Assembly (NCBI RefSeq): GCF_001613385.1
Contig: NZ_BDCG01000017.1
Location: 1-64,000, forward strand
Reading direction: 5' to 3'
From: Nocardia flavorosea NBRC 108225
Lineage (GTDB): Bacteria; Actinomycetota; Actinomycetes; Mycobacteriales; Mycobacteriaceae
DNA length: 64,000 nt
Position 1 is the first letter of the stretch. Each line of letters starts with the position of its first letter. The notes beneath the pieces are model-generated. The model ran no database searches and was not told the origin of the DNA. It saw nothing but the letters and a program-made list of their open reading frames with translations. A program made the translations under genes and the position numbers. This document shows, piece after piece, positions 42,281 to 50,936 of the stretch.

Positions 42281-43066
42281 TCAGTGTGTGCGGTGCGGCG
42301 GGCGCCGGCGTAACTCCCGGGAGAGGCTGTGCGCATGGCGGAGTAACAGACCACCCAGCTCGCCGCGGCGGTCTGCGCGGAACCGGCTCTCGACTCCGGT
42401 GAGACTGAGCGCCCATCGGGGTTCGTCGCGCTGGTCGAAGACCGCCGCCCCCATGCCCCAGCTGCCCTCGACGAGCAGGCCCGGATTCACACACCAACCG
42501 GACTCACGGGTGGCGGTGATGCGTCGGGTGAGCTCCGGGCGCGCATGTGTGGCGCCCCAGTCTGTACTCAGGTCGGTACGGGCTAGATAGTCGGCGATAT
42601 CTCGATCGGGCAGGTGCGCCAGGATCACCAGCCCCGCCGAGGCGACACCGAGGGGGAAGCGGATGCCGGGGTACAACACATGGGAGCGGAGCGGGAAGCT
42701 GCCTTCCTCACCGGCCAGGCATACCGTCTCGTCACCGCGGCGGGCGGAGAGGAACGCGCTCTCTCCGGTCTCGCGGGCGAGTTCCCGCAGCACGGGCCGG
42801 GCCGCGTCGCCGATGTCGTAGCGCTCGGCGGCGAGTGACCCCATGAGGAACAGTTCCGGACCGAGAAGCCATCGCCCCGATCCGGCGTCGCGATCCAGGA
42901 AACCTTCCTCGGCGAGGGCGGCAAGCAACCGGTGGGCTGTGGGCCGCGCCAAATCGGTCCGGCGCGCCAGATCGCTGGTGGTCACTCCCTGCTCACCTTC
43001 TGCGGCCACCGCGCGCAGCAGGGTTGCCGCGCGCCCGAGGACCGAGGGGTTCGGCTCTGCGCTCAT
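42281..43066 (-). CDS. IclR-family regulator
   Basis: A 261-residue IclR protein: N-terminal winged helix (SVLGRAATLLRAVAAEG, TTSDLARRTDLARPTAHRLLAALAEEGFL, about residues 8-57) and the GAF-like effector domain with ETGESAFLSARRGDETVCLA, GIRFPLGVASAGLVIL and AAVFDQRDEP. It is divergent from a two-subunit CoA transferase operon, as in the pca, sco and oxoadipate systems. Four copies of an AGTGAAC/GTTCACT element lie in the shared 174-base interval. It probably senses a beta-keto acid or aromatic catabolite. Confidence 0.92.
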   Translation of the reverse strand: MSAEPNPSVLGRAATLLRAVAAEGEQGVTTSDLARRTDLARPTAHRLLAALAEEGFLDRDAGSGRWLLGPELFLMGSLAAERYDIGDAARPVLRELARETGESAFLSARRGDETVCLAGEEGSFPLRSHVLYPGIRFPLGVASAGLVILAHLPDRDIADYLARTDLSTDWGATHARPELTRRITATRESGWCVNPGLLVEGSWGMGAAVFDQRDEPRWALSLTGVESRFRADRRGELGGLLLRHAHSLSRELRRRPPHRTH

Positions 43067-43079
43067 CTTTCCATCATAC

Positions 43080-43217
43080 GTTCACTGAATGGACGCCACT
43101 TATCGCACTGTTCACTCTATGAGCAATTTCGGCTTTGAGCAGAGCGAACACTTGCCAGTTCAAAGGGATGAATGTTCTCGTTGGCGGACCCGGGTATCAA
43201 CGTTTGCTGAGTGAACA
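43080..43217. promoter_or_regulatory. Four IclR-type half-sites between regulator and CoA transferase
   Basis: GTTCACT occurs at 43080-43086 and 43110-43116 and, in opposite orientation, AGCGAAC at 43143-43149 and AGTGAAC at 43210-43216. TGTTCACTC (43109) and GAGTGAACA (43209) are exact reverse complements. Inverted pairs on both sides of the divergent promoters suit IclR binding as a tetramer. Confidence 0.6.
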
Positions 43218-43240
43218 CATAAGACGAGAGGCGAGCTGAA

Positions 43241-44002
43241 ATGGAACCGAAAGTGGTGGACACCGCCGCCGCTGCCGTGGCCGATATCGGTTCGGGAGCG
43301 ACTCTGGCGGTCGGCGGATTCGGGCTGTGTGGTGTCCCGGACGCCTTGATCGCGGCCATCGCCGCGGGGGAGGCCACCGGCTTCGAAGTGTTCTCCAACA
43401 ATTGCGGGGTCGACGACTACGGGCTGGGGATTCTGCTGTCCGCCGGACGTATCGCCCGGGTGACCGCCTCCTATGTGGGTGAGAACAAGGAGTTCGCCCG
43501 CCAGTACCTCGGCGGCGAACTGGAAGTCGAACTGCTTCCCCAGGGCACGCTCGCCGAGCGACTACGCGCCGGTGGCGCCGGTATCCCCGCGTTCTACACA
43601 CCAGCCGGTGTCGGGACACCGATCAGCGAAGGCGGACTCCCGTGGCGGTATGCGCCGGACGGGTCGGTGGCCGTCGCGTCACCGCCGAAAGAGGTACGAG
43701 TGTTCGGCGGCCGCCGCTTCGTCCTCGAGGAGAGCATCGTGGCCGACTACGCCCTCATCCACGCCGCCGTCGGCGATACCGACGGCAACCTGGTGTTCGA
43801 GAAGACGGCCCTGAACTTCAACCCGCTGGCCGCGATGGCCGGGCGGGTAACCATAGCTCAGGTCGAGGAACTCGTCGCCCCCGGCGAACTGGATCCCGCC
43901 CACGTGCATCTGCCCGGAGTGTTCGTCCAGCGCATCGTGGACACCGGGCCGCAGAACAAACGAATCGAGAAGCGCACCGTACGGCAGGAGGCCACCCGAT
44001 GA
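43241..44002 (+). CDS. 3-oxoacid CoA-transferase, subunit A
   Basis: A 253-residue alpha subunit of the SCOT/PcaI family, which moves CoA from succinyl-CoA to a 3-oxo acid. It contains GATLAVGGFGLCGVPDALIAAI, SNNCGVDDYGLGILL, GGAGIPAFYTPAGVGTP and ADYALIHAAVGDTDGNLVFEKTALNFNP. The catalytic glutamate is on the other subunit. AGAGGCGAG lies before ATG 43241. The stop overlaps the subunit B start as ATGA. The substrate could be acetoacetate or 3-oxoadipate; no other pca gene is in view, which favours a short-chain keto acid. Confidence 0.93.
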   Translation: MEPKVVDTAAAAVADIGSGATLAVGGFGLCGVPDALIAAIAAGEATGFEVFSNNCGVDDYGLGILLSAGRIARVTASYVGENKEFARQYLGGELEVELLPQGTLAERLRAGGAGIPAFYTPAGVGTPISEGGLPWRYAPDGSVAVASPPKEVRVFGGRRFVLEESIVADYALIHAAVGDTDGNLVFEKTALNFNPLAAMAGRVTIAQVEELVAPGELDPAHVHLPGVFVQRIVDTGPQNKRIEKRTVRQEATR

Positions 44003-44643
44003 GCTGGACGCGCACCGAAATGGCCGCCCGCGCGGCCCGCGAACTCGTCCCCGGCGAGTACGTCAACCTGGGGATCGGCCTGCCCACCCTGATCCCCAAC
44101 CACCTACCCGACGGCGTGAAGGTCGTCCTGCACAGCGAGAACGGCATCCTCGGCACCGGCCCCTACCCCACTGACGATGCGGTCGATGCCGACCTCATCA
44201 ACGCCGGAAAGGAAACGGTCACCGTCGAACCCGGCGCCGCGTTCTTCGACTCCGCACTGTCGTTCGGCATGATCCGCGGCGGCCATATCGACACCGCGGT
44301 CCTGGGTGGTATGCAGGTCTCGCGAACCGGTGACCTGGCCAACTGGATGGTGCCCGGCGCGATGGTCAAAGGTATGGGCGGCGCGATGGACCTCGTCCAC
44401 GGCGCCCGTCGCGTCATCGTGCTGATGGAACACACCACCCGCGACGGCTCCCCCAAGATCGTCGACACCTGCACCCTGCCACTCACCGGGCAAGCCGTCG
44501 TGCACCGGGTGATCACCGACCTCGCCGTCCTCGATATCGCCGGCGGACAGGTGATCCTGCGCGAAACCGCGCCCGGGGTGAGCGTTGATCAGGTGCGGCA
44601 AGCGACCGGGACACCGCTCGTTACCGAGACCGTCCCGGCCTGA
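43999..44643 (+). CDS. 3-oxoacid CoA-transferase, subunit B
   Basis: A 214-residue beta subunit with YVNLGIGLPTLIPNHLP and the catalytic glutamate in SENGILGTGP (E47), then GGHIDTAVLGGMQVS, GMGGAMDLVHGA and a C-terminal GVSVDQVRQATG. It forms an alpha2-beta2 enzyme with the preceding subunit, and a covalent glutamyl-CoA is the reaction intermediate. The ATGA overlap at 43999-44002 ensures balanced synthesis. Induction by the divergent IclR regulator is expected. Confidence 0.94.
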   Translation: MSWTRTEMAARAARELVPGEYVNLGIGLPTLIPNHLPDGVKVVLHSENGILGTGPYPTDDAVDADLINAGKETVTVEPGAAFFDSALSFGMIRGGHIDTAVLGGMQVSRTGDLANWMVPGAMVKGMGGAMDLVHGARRVIVLMEHTTRDGSPKIVDTCTLPLTGQAVVHRVITDLAVLDIAGGQVILRETAPGVSVDQVRQATGTPLVTETVPA

Positions 44644-44865
44644 CATCCTGGACCATCCCTACCCCGCGATGCCAGGACACTTCGCCCGGACCGGCGTACT
44701 CGCCGAGACACTCGCAGCGGTGCACACATTGGGCGTACCGGGGGCCGGACAATGTCGGTCCCCTTCGGGCCTTGCCGGAGTCCGGCAGCCGGCGGAACCA
44801 GGTCCCTGTCGACGATAATTTGTCGTCGGCCGCCATTGAGGTATCCACCGGCTGACGAGCAGCCC

Positions 44866-45864
44866 TCACCTACGGGCAAAACGTGCCGGTTCGCCGCCTG
44901 GGAGCTGGATGATCAGGTCACGTGCGACGAGGTGGCGCAGATGCGCAGCCGCCTCGGACAATGCCATGTTCTTTCCGAGCGGTGAGATCTCCGCCCACGG
45001 CTTGTACCATTTCATCCGCGCGGCGACCTCCCATACGGTGATCTGATCGTCGCCGAATGCGCTGTAGAGGTGATCGAGTCGCTCTTCGTGATGTTTGATC
45101 AGGAACGCAGCGCGCCCCGCGACGTCGTCGAGCGGGAGCCCGTGGGCGCCGAGCCCGCGAGTGACGTTCATCGATTGCACTCGCCGTAACGAGTCGGTGA
45201 ACTCGGCCAATGCGTCACGCTCTTCGAGGGGGTAGACGAAACTGCCGACATGCGGTGTCGTCTTCTGCAGAATGTGGTCGCCGGTGAACATCACGTCGGC
45301 GTCCTCCAGGTAGAAGCACACGTGGCCGGGGGTATGGCCGGGAGTGTGAATCGCCCGCAGGTCGCGGCCGGTGAGCGCGATCCGCTCGTCGTCGGCAAGG
45401 GTGCGGTCCGGCGCCGAATCGCGGCTCACCCGGGTTTCCTCGTTCACGGCGAGCTCGTATGCCGTCACATCGGCGTGCGGAGCACCGGCCTGGGCCAGGT
45501 TCTCCTTCTGAGCCGCCATCCAGGCCTCGTCTCGATCCGCCGTCATCCCCGCAAACAGATCGTGGTCCGCTTCGTGCATCGCGATCCACGCGCCCGAGGC
45601 CTCCCGGACACGTCCGCACAGACCGCTGTGATCCGGATGGAAATGCGTGAGAACGACACCTTCGACGTCGTTCACCGAATGGCCGATGGCCGCCAGCCCG
45701 GCTGTGAGCCCGTCCCACGCGTTGTCGTCGTACCAACCGGCATCGATGAGCACGATGCCACCTGGTGACTCCAGCACGTAGATCAGAGTGTTCCCGAGTG
45801 GATTACCTGTGATCGGAACCGGAATGCGGAAGATACCATCGCCCACAGAAATCGCGCCGTCCAT
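44866..45864 (-). CDS. Metallo-beta-lactamase-fold hydrolase
   Basis: A 332-residue protein with the dinuclear zinc motif LTHFHPDHSG (H74, H76, D78, H79), followed by HTPGHTPGH and FTGDHIL, and a C-terminal helical part of about 100 residues ending ALSEAAAHLRHLVARDLI. The fold covers glyoxalase II, lactonases and thioester hydrolases; the extra C-terminal winged-helix-like domain is seen in LACTB2-like hydrolases. ATG 45864 was chosen because the upstream sequence, although open, has no family similarity. It is divergent from the TetR gene, which may control it. Confidence 0.87.
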   Translation of the reverse strand: MDGAISVGDGIFRIPVPITGNPLGNTLIYVLESPGGIVLIDAGWYDDNAWDGLTAGLAAIGHSVNDVEGVVLTHFHPDHSGLCGRVREASGAWIAMHEADHDLFAGMTADRDEAWMAAQKENLAQAGAPHADVTAYELAVNEETRVSRDSAPDRTLADDERIALTGRDLRAIHTPGHTPGHVCFYLEDADVMFTGDHILQKTTPHVGSFVYPLEERDALAEFTDSLRRVQSMNVTRGLGAHGLPLDDVAGRAAFLIKHHEERLDHLYSAFGDDQITVWEVAARMKWYKPWAEISPLGKNMALSEAAAHLRHLVARDLIIQLPGGEPARFARR

Positions 45865-46035
45865 CAGGTCACCATATTCCTTAGGCAAAGAAACCACTGT
45901 TCGGGGCTCCCGGTAGGCGGGACCGCGGGCCGCGTCGAACCGGCCGGCTTCCTGTACTTCTCCGCCGCGCCAACCGCACAGTCCGATAGGGCGCGCGGCC
46001 GCAGAAGGCTCGACAGAACACCCTGTGGTAACGTC

Positions 46036-46048
46036 AACAGTGACAGTT
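46036..46048. promoter_or_regulatory. Candidate TetR operator
   Basis: AACAGTGACAGTT is a 13-base near-palindrome with one mismatched pair, located in the 285-base interval between the hydrolase and TetR genes. It shares ACAGT/ACTGT half-sites with the elements at 49927-49945 and 63119-63139. Confidence 0.4.
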
Positions 46049-46149
46049 TCGGCAAAGTAGCGCACCACGGAGGCTTCATGGCCGGCCCGCCTTGACAGAC
46101 CCCGCACCACGCCTCTGCCGAAATCATACGAGCGAGGAAGTGGGTCGAG

Positions 46150-46944
46150 ATGGCGAAGCAGGGAACCGCGACGAAGCGCCCGAGACGCGAACGTGGCTCT
46201 CTCAACCCGGAGGATATCGTCGCGGGCGCATTCGAACTCGCCGAAGAGATTTCGATCGATAATCTGAGCATGCCCTTGCTGGGTAAGCATCTGGGCGTCG
46301 GTGTCACGAGCATCTATTGGTACTTCCGTAAGAAGGAAGAGCTGCTCAATGCCATGACCGACCGAGCGCTGCGGCAGTATGCGTTCGAAACGCCCTTCAT
46401 CGAGGCCGAGGACTGGCGCGAAACGCTGCGTAAGCACGCGCAAACCATGCGGCAAACCTTCCTCGGCAATCCCATCCTGTGCGATCTGATCCTGATCAGG
46501 TCGGCTTTGAGTGAAAAAGCGGCACGGCTCGGCGGTAAGCAGACGGAGCGGGTGATCGCCAGCCTCGTCGAGGCGGGCTTCTCTCTGGAGGACGCGGTGG
46601 AGACATATTCCCGTGTCCAATTGCATGTGCACGGCCTCGTTGTGCTGCAACGTCTCTCGGATAAGAATCGCGAACTCAGCCCGGAGTCCACCGCGTACTA
46701 CGAGAACGTGATCATCGATCCGGAGACCACTCCCCTGCTGGCCCAGGCCGCCGCCAAGGGGTACCACTCCGGTGCGCCGGACGACCGGAACTTCGAGCAC
46801 GGGCTGGATTCCATCCTCGACCACGCGACCAGGCTGCTCTCGGGCGAAAACCACACACAGAAGAAATCCACGACGGCGCGGCGCGCGACCCGTTCGGCAA
46901 CCACGAAGACCAGCAAGCCTCGGACGCGAACGGCCACCAAGTAG
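46150..46944 (+). CDS. TetR-family regulator with lysine/arginine-rich tail
   Basis: A 264-residue TetR protein. The DNA-binding part is LNPEDIVAGAFELAEEISIDNLSMPLLGKHLGVGVTSIYWYFRKKEELLNAM (about 18-69), and the ligand domain extends to about residue 233. The last 27 residues (KKSTTARRATRSATTKTSKP and on) are almost all Lys, Arg, Thr, Ala and Ser, like the tails of HupB or histone-like proteins, and the N-terminus is also basic. Such a tail should strengthen nonspecific DNA binding. It lies between a hydrolase gene and the beta-oxidation operon; either may be its target. A hairpin follows the stop. Confidence 0.9.
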   Translation: MAKQGTATKRPRRERGSLNPEDIVAGAFELAEEISIDNLSMPLLGKHLGVGVTSIYWYFRKKEELLNAMTDRALRQYAFETPFIEAEDWRETLRKHAQTMRQTFLGNPILCDLILIRSALSEKAARLGGKQTERVIASLVEAGFSLEDAVETYSRVQLHVHGLVVLQRLSDKNRELSPESTAYYENVIIDPETTPLLAQAAAKGYHSGAPDDRNFEHGLDSILDHATRLLSGENHTQKKSTTARRATRSATTKTSKPRTRTATK

Positions 46945-46952
46945 CACTCGCC

Positions 46953-46981
46953 GCTGCGGGCTTCACACCGAAGCCCGCAGC
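46953..46981. terminator. Bidirectional hairpin between TetR and SDR genes
   Basis: GCTGCGGGCTTC (46953-46964) pairs perfectly with GAAGCCCGCAGC (46970-46981) around the loop ACACC. It lies between two convergent genes and can serve both. Confidence 0.82.
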
Positions 46982-47001
46982 TTCCGCGGCCGATCGGCAG
47001 G

Positions 47002-47772
47002 TCAGCGGGGCTGGAAACGCTGCGCGCCGTCGATCCGCACGACTTCCCCGTTCATATACGGGTTCTCCAGCAGATGCTGGGCGAGGTTCGCGTATTCGTC
47101 CGGCGTCCCGAGCCGCTTCGGGAACGGCACCGTCGAGGCGAATTTCGCCAGGCCCTCTTCGCCAATCAGCTCCATGATCGGCGTCAGCATGGTGCCGGGG
47201 GCGATGCTGTTGAGCCGGATCCCGACCGAGCTGAGATCGCGGGCGCCGGTGAGCGTCAAGGAGATAACTCCCCCTTTGGCGACCGCATATGCCGACTGCC
47301 CGATCTGCCCCTCGTATCCGGCGATCGAGCTCGTCATCACGATCGCGCCACGTTCACCGTTCGGCTTCGGCTCCATTTTTGCCATCCGCGCCGCCGCCAA
47401 CCGCAGCACGTTGTAGGTCCCGGTGAGGTACAGCCCGATGGTGTCGGTGAAGCCCTTCAGCGTATGCGGGCTGCCGTCGCGATTCACCACCTTCTCCAGC
47501 ACACCGAAACCGCCGTGGGCGATCACCGAGTACCGCAGTTCGCCCAGTTCCGCGGCGGCGTCCAGCGCCGCGTTCACCGCGTCTTCGTCCAGCACATCGG
47601 TCCGTACGTAGACGGCCTTGTTGCCCAGCTCGTCGGCCAGCTCCTGGGCCTTTTCGTCGGCGACGTCGGCGATGACGACCGCCGCTCCGGCGCCGTGCAG
47701 CCGGCGCACGGTGGCGGCACCGAGTCCGCCGGCACCGCCGGTCACCAGAACGACTTCTCCCTCGAACGACAC
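47002..47772 (-). CDS. 3-hydroxyacyl-CoA dehydrogenase, SDR type (HSD17B10-like)
   Basis: A 256-residue SDR with LVTGGAGGLGAATVRRL at the N-terminus, the YAVAKGG catalytic Tyr/Lys, and the type 2 3-hydroxyacyl-CoA dehydrogenase features GTYNVLRLAAARMAKMEP, GERGAIVMTSSIAGYEGQIGQ and the end PYMNGEVVRIDGAQRFQPR. It oxidises 3-hydroxyacyl-CoA to 3-ketoacyl-CoA with NAD+. GTG 47772 has AAGGAG exactly six bases upstream; ATGs at 47790 and 47793 are longer alternatives. It follows the thiolase and enoyl-CoA hydratase genes in one minus-strand operon, giving a complete hydratase-dehydrogenase-thiolase sequence. Confidence 0.88.
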   Translation of the reverse strand: MSFEGEVVLVTGGAGGLGAATVRRLHGAGAAVVIADVADEKAQELADELGNKAVYVRTDVLDEDAVNAALDAAAELGELRYSVIAHGGFGVLEKVVNRDGSPHTLKGFTDTIGLYLTGTYNVLRLAAARMAKMEPKPNGERGAIVMTSSIAGYEGQIGQSAYAVAKGGVISLTLTGARDLSSVGIRLNSIAPGTMLTPIMELIGEEGLAKFASTVPFPKRLGTPDEYANLAQHLLENPYMNGEVVRIDGAQRFQPR

Positions 47773-47839
47773 GGGATTCTCCTTACTCATCATGATCAAC
47801 AGGTCGGGGTCCGGCGCACCGGACGTTCGGGTGCACCGG

Positions 47840-48601
47840 TCAGGTACCGGTCCACTCGGGAGTCGGCTTCTCCGCGAACGCCTTCGCGCCTTCTTGCGCA
47901 TCCTTCGACGCGAATACCGGCGCGAGCAGCTCCATCTGCTTCTGCCACATCTCGTCCTCGCTCCAGTACCGGGACTTGACGAGAATCTCCTTGGTCACCG
48001 CGACCGCCAGCGGTCCGTTGGCGGTGATCCGGTCGGCGAGCCGCAGGGCTTCGGTCAGGGCTTCACCGGGCTCGGCGAGCACGTTGACGAACCCCAGGGT
48101 CGCGCCCTGTTCGGCGGTGAAGTTCTCGCCGGTGAGGGCCAGCTCGAGCGCTTTCTGGTAGGGAATGCGCTGCTGCAGGCGCAGCAGACCGCCGCCCCCG
48201 GCCACCAGCCCCCGCTTCACCTCTGGGATGCCGAACTGCGCACTGCGCGAGGCGACCACCAGATCGGTGGCGAGTGCCAGTTCGGTACCCCCGGCCAGGG
48301 CGAACCCTTCCACCGCAGGGATGATCGGCTTACGCGGCGGCCGCTCGGTGAAACCCATGCCCCGGCAAGGGATATACGGGTATTCACCGGCCGCGAAGGC
48401 CTCGAGATCCATACCGGCGCAGAAACTGCCACCGCTACCGGTGAGAACCGCGACCGACAGCTCGGGGCTGTCGTCGAGTTCGTCCATGGCATCGGCCAGG
48501 CCCTGACTCACCGCCAGGTTCACCGCATTACGCGCATCCGGCCGATTGATCGTGATCACCAGGGTGCGCCCGCGGCGCTCCACCAGAACTTCGTCCGACA
48601 C
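47840..48601 (-). CDS. Enoyl-CoA hydratase (crotonase family)
   Basis: A 253-residue crotonase: the first oxyanion-hole segment is in GSGGSFCAGMDLEAF, the second in AVEGFALAGGTELALATDLVVAS, and the glutamate in FGIPEVKRGLVAGGGG (E127) fits the catalytic position. It hydrates 2-enoyl-CoA in beta-oxidation. GTG 48601 has AGG at suitable distance. Second gene of the thiolase-hydratase-dehydrogenase operon. Hydratase is the most likely activity, but isomerase or hydrolase functions cannot be separated by motif alone. Confidence 0.9.
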   Translation of the reverse strand: MSDEVLVERRGRTLVITINRPDARNAVNLAVSQGLADAMDELDDSPELSVAVLTGSGGSFCAGMDLEAFAAGEYPYIPCRGMGFTERPPRKPIIPAVEGFALAGGTELALATDLVVASRSAQFGIPEVKRGLVAGGGGLLRLQQRIPYQKALELALTGENFTAEQGATLGFVNVLAEPGEALTEALRLADRITANGPLAVAVTKEILVKSRYWSEDEMWQKQMELLAPVFASKDAQEGAKAFAEKPTPEWTGT

Positions 48602-48681
48602 CCGTCGCCTACTTACTCTTGTGAATGAACAGAATCGTGTTGCCGGAGGCTTGGTGTATCCGGCGTGGCGGTGCCGGGATC

Positions 48682-49863
48682 TCACACCTCGAGCACCAGG
48701 GCACCGCCCATACCGCCGCCCGCGCACATCGCGGCGACACCGATACCGCCGCCACGGCGGCGCAGCTCGTAGATCAGCGTGGTCACCATGCGGGCGCCAC
48801 TGGCCGAGATCGGGTGGCCCAGACTGCATCCGCTGCCGGAGAAGTTCACCCGCTCCTCGTCCATCCCGTATTCCCGGCAGGCCGCGATCGGCGTCGACGC
48901 GAAAGCTTCGTTGATCTCCCACAGCGCCACATCGCCCACGGCGAGCCCGGCCCGCTCCAGCACTTTGCCGATCACCTTCACCGCACCCAGGCCGGTATCC
49001 CGCGGCGCCACCCCGACATTCGCCCAGGCGCGCACGGTCGCCATCACCTCGAGCCCTTCGGCGGCGGCGTAATCGTCGCCGACCAGCGCCACCGCGGCAC
49101 CGGCATCGTTGATTCCACTGCTGTTCCCGGCGGTGATCGAGAAACCTTCGATCTCGGGATGCAGCACCGGCAACGCGGCCAGGCGCTCCAGTGTGGTGTC
49201 ACGGCGCGGGTGTTCGTCCACCGCGAAGTCGAGCACGATGCCATCGGCCCGGGTGACCTTCAACGGCACGATCTCGTCCACGAATTTCCCGGCTTCGATG
49301 GCGTCACAGGCACGCTGATGCGACCGTAACGCCCACGCGTCCATCTCCGCCCGGCTGATACCGACCGCTTTCGCGGTGTTCCAGCCCACCGTGACCGACA
49401 TATCCATGGTCGGGGCGTCGGGAGTTTCCGGATGCGACGGCGGGATCCACGGTTCGATGAACTCCATTTCCGGTCCCGAATCCGGTTTACGCCACTTCAT
49501 CAACGGCGCCGTGGACAGCGACTGCACACCACCCGCGACGAGGACTCGCTCCATATCGGCACGGATATGCGCGGAAGCGTTGGCGATCGCCGTGAGGCTA
49601 CCCGCGCAATGCCGGTTGACCGCCTGTCCCGGAACGGTTTCCATCCCGCAGGCCACCGCGGCGTGCCGGGCCAGATCGCCACCGCCGTAGTTCAGTTCGG
49701 CGAACACCACATCGTCGACCGCGGCGGGCTCCAGGCCGGCCCGGCGGACCACCTCCGGCAGCACTGTGGTCGCAAGAGTTTCGGTCGGCACGTTCGCCAG
49801 CGCGCCCTTGAACGATCGGCCGATCGCTGTCCGGACGGCGCCGACGATGACGGGTTTGGCCAT
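48682..49863 (-). CDS. Acetyl-CoA C-acyltransferase (thiolase)
   Basis: A 393-residue degradative thiolase. The acylated cysteine is in NRHCAGSL (C86), followed by WEINEAFAS, GSGCSLGHPISASGAR with its histidine, and the second active-site cysteine in AAMCAGGGMGGALVLEV. It splits 3-ketoacyl-CoA to acetyl-CoA or propionyl-CoA and a shortened acyl-CoA. GAGG lies nine bases before ATG 49863. It is the first gene of the beta-oxidation operon, and its AT-rich promoter region holds an ACAGTAT direct repeat. Confidence 0.93.
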   Translation of the reverse strand: MAKPVIVGAVRTAIGRSFKGALANVPTETLATTVLPEVVRRAGLEPAAVDDVVFAELNYGGGDLARHAAVACGMETVPGQAVNRHCAGSLTAIANASAHIRADMERVLVAGGVQSLSTAPLMKWRKPDSGPEMEFIEPWIPPSHPETPDAPTMDMSVTVGWNTAKAVGISRAEMDAWALRSHQRACDAIEAGKFVDEIVPLKVTRADGIVLDFAVDEHPRRDTTLERLAALPVLHPEIEGFSITAGNSSGINDAGAAVALVGDDYAAAEGLEVMATVRAWANVGVAPRDTGLGAVKVIGKVLERAGLAVGDVALWEINEAFASTPIAACREYGMDEERVNFSGSGCSLGHPISASGARMVTTLIYELRRRGGGIGVAAMCAGGGMGGALVLEV

Positions 49864-49926
49864 ATCTCTCAACCTCAGTTCGAGCCACACTCGCGGTGTA
49901 GCGATGTGCACCGTACAAATTTTCCA

Positions 49927-49945
49927 ACAGTATTACATACAGTAT
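49927..49945. promoter_or_regulatory. ACAGTAT direct repeat upstream of the thiolase
   Basis: ACAGTAT occurs at 49927-49933 and 49939-49945, twelve bases apart, in the most AT-rich stretch of this part of the window. It lies about 70 bases before the thiolase start. On the minus strand the half-sites read ATACTGT, like the P450 operator at 63119. Confidence 0.45.
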
Positions 49946-49983
49946 CACCGTCTGGAATGGCGTACCGCTTATCGCCCGGTCGA

Positions 49984-50632
49984 TTACCGGCCCGCGACCG
50001 TCGGCGGCGCCGCATAGCGTGCCGCATCCGCGGCCAAGGCGACCAGGTCGGCCGTCCCGTCCTGGAGTGCTGCACTGGGCACATACGGACCGTCCTTGAT
50101 GAGGATCTTGGCTGCGCACAGTTCCCGCGGCCGGCCGGTCCCGGCCGCACCCACCAGCCGATCACCGTCGAGAACCAGGGCCAGCAACGCTCCGTCCGCG
50201 AGATCACCGTGCACGATCGTTTCCGTGCCCGCCGACGGATAACCCGCGATCTGCAGATTCCGGCCGAACTGGGTGGTCCGGCACCACGGGACTTCCGCGT
50301 AGGGCTCGCGTATTCCGAGGATGCTCCGCGCCGCCGCGCCGTGTGCCTGGGCGTGGTTCCAATGCTCGATACGTACGGTTCCGCCGAGAATGCGGTCCGG
50401 GAAGCGCGCGACATCACCGGCCGCATAGACCCCCGGAGCCGATGCCGCGGCGAATTCGTCGACGAGAATTCCGTCGTGGACGTCCAGGCCTGCCCGTTCG
50501 GCGAGGACGTCGTCGGGCTCCATCCCGACCGCGGTGACCACCACATCCGCCGACCATTCCCGGCCGTCGGCCGCCACCAGCCGGCCGCATTCGGTGCGGT
50601 GCAGCCTCGCCGGAACGGTCGCATCGGATAAT
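49984..50632 (-). pseudogene. FAD-dependent (ferredoxin-type) reductase, N-terminus missing
   Basis: The frame encodes the second half of a pyridine nucleotide-disulfide/ferredoxin reductase: SADVVVTAVGMEPDDVLAERAGLDV, GVYAAGDVARFPDRILGG (the second FAD motif), RIEHWNHAQAHGAAAARSI-like sequence and WCRTTQFGRNLQIAGYP. The N-terminal FAD dinucleotide motif and NADH-binding GxGxxG, about 150-200 residues, are absent. The frame loses similarity near 50630, just before the small membrane protein gene on the other strand. It is a 5'-truncated relic, perhaps once the reductase partner of the nearby Rieske oxygenase or P450s. Confidence 0.78.
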
Positions 50633-50668
50633 ATGACGGGTTGATACGCGTGCAGGGAGGGAGCCGCT

Positions 50669-50914
50669 GTGCCGGGGGTAAGAAGATTCTTCCGTGAGAC
50701 GGCCTACGCCGTCCTCGCTACGACGGCTGTCGCCGCACTCCTCGTCGTAGGTTTCGGATTCAGCGGCATCTGGGCGACCGTGGTCTCGGTGATGGCAGGC
50801 ATGGTGCTGGGCCGGGTACTCGAAGGCTGCGTCGGACTCGTCCGCGCGTACCGGGCCGGCGCAGCACGATCGGCCGGCGACCCCGGCGCGGCGCAGGATC
50901 TGCCCGGCGCCTGA
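50669..50914 (+). CDS. Small two-segment membrane protein, unknown function
   Basis: An 81-residue protein with two likely membrane helices, AYAVLATTAVAALLVVGFGF and IWATVVSVMAGMVLGRVL, a basic start (VPGVRRFFRE) and a basic linker after the second helix. GTG 50669 is preceded by GGGAGG at eight bases, one of the best ribosome sites in the region, which supports a real gene. I do not recognise the family. It overlaps nothing and lies between a truncated reductase and an isochorismatase-fold gene. Confidence 0.6.
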   Translation: MPGVRRFFRETAYAVLATTAVAALLVVGFGFSGIWATVVSVMAGMVLGRVLEGCVGLVRAYRAGAARSAGDPGAAQDLPGA

Positions 50915-50936
50915 TCGCGCCGGTCCGGCTCGGTCG

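Noticed and set aside
44809..44828. Hairpin CGACGA/TCGTCG after the CoA-transferase operon
   Set aside because: Only six paired bases with an eight-base loop, too weak to call a terminator.
44866..46947. A 693-codon minus-strand frame
   Set aside because: The upstream half is antisense to the TetR gene; the hydrolase begins at 45864.
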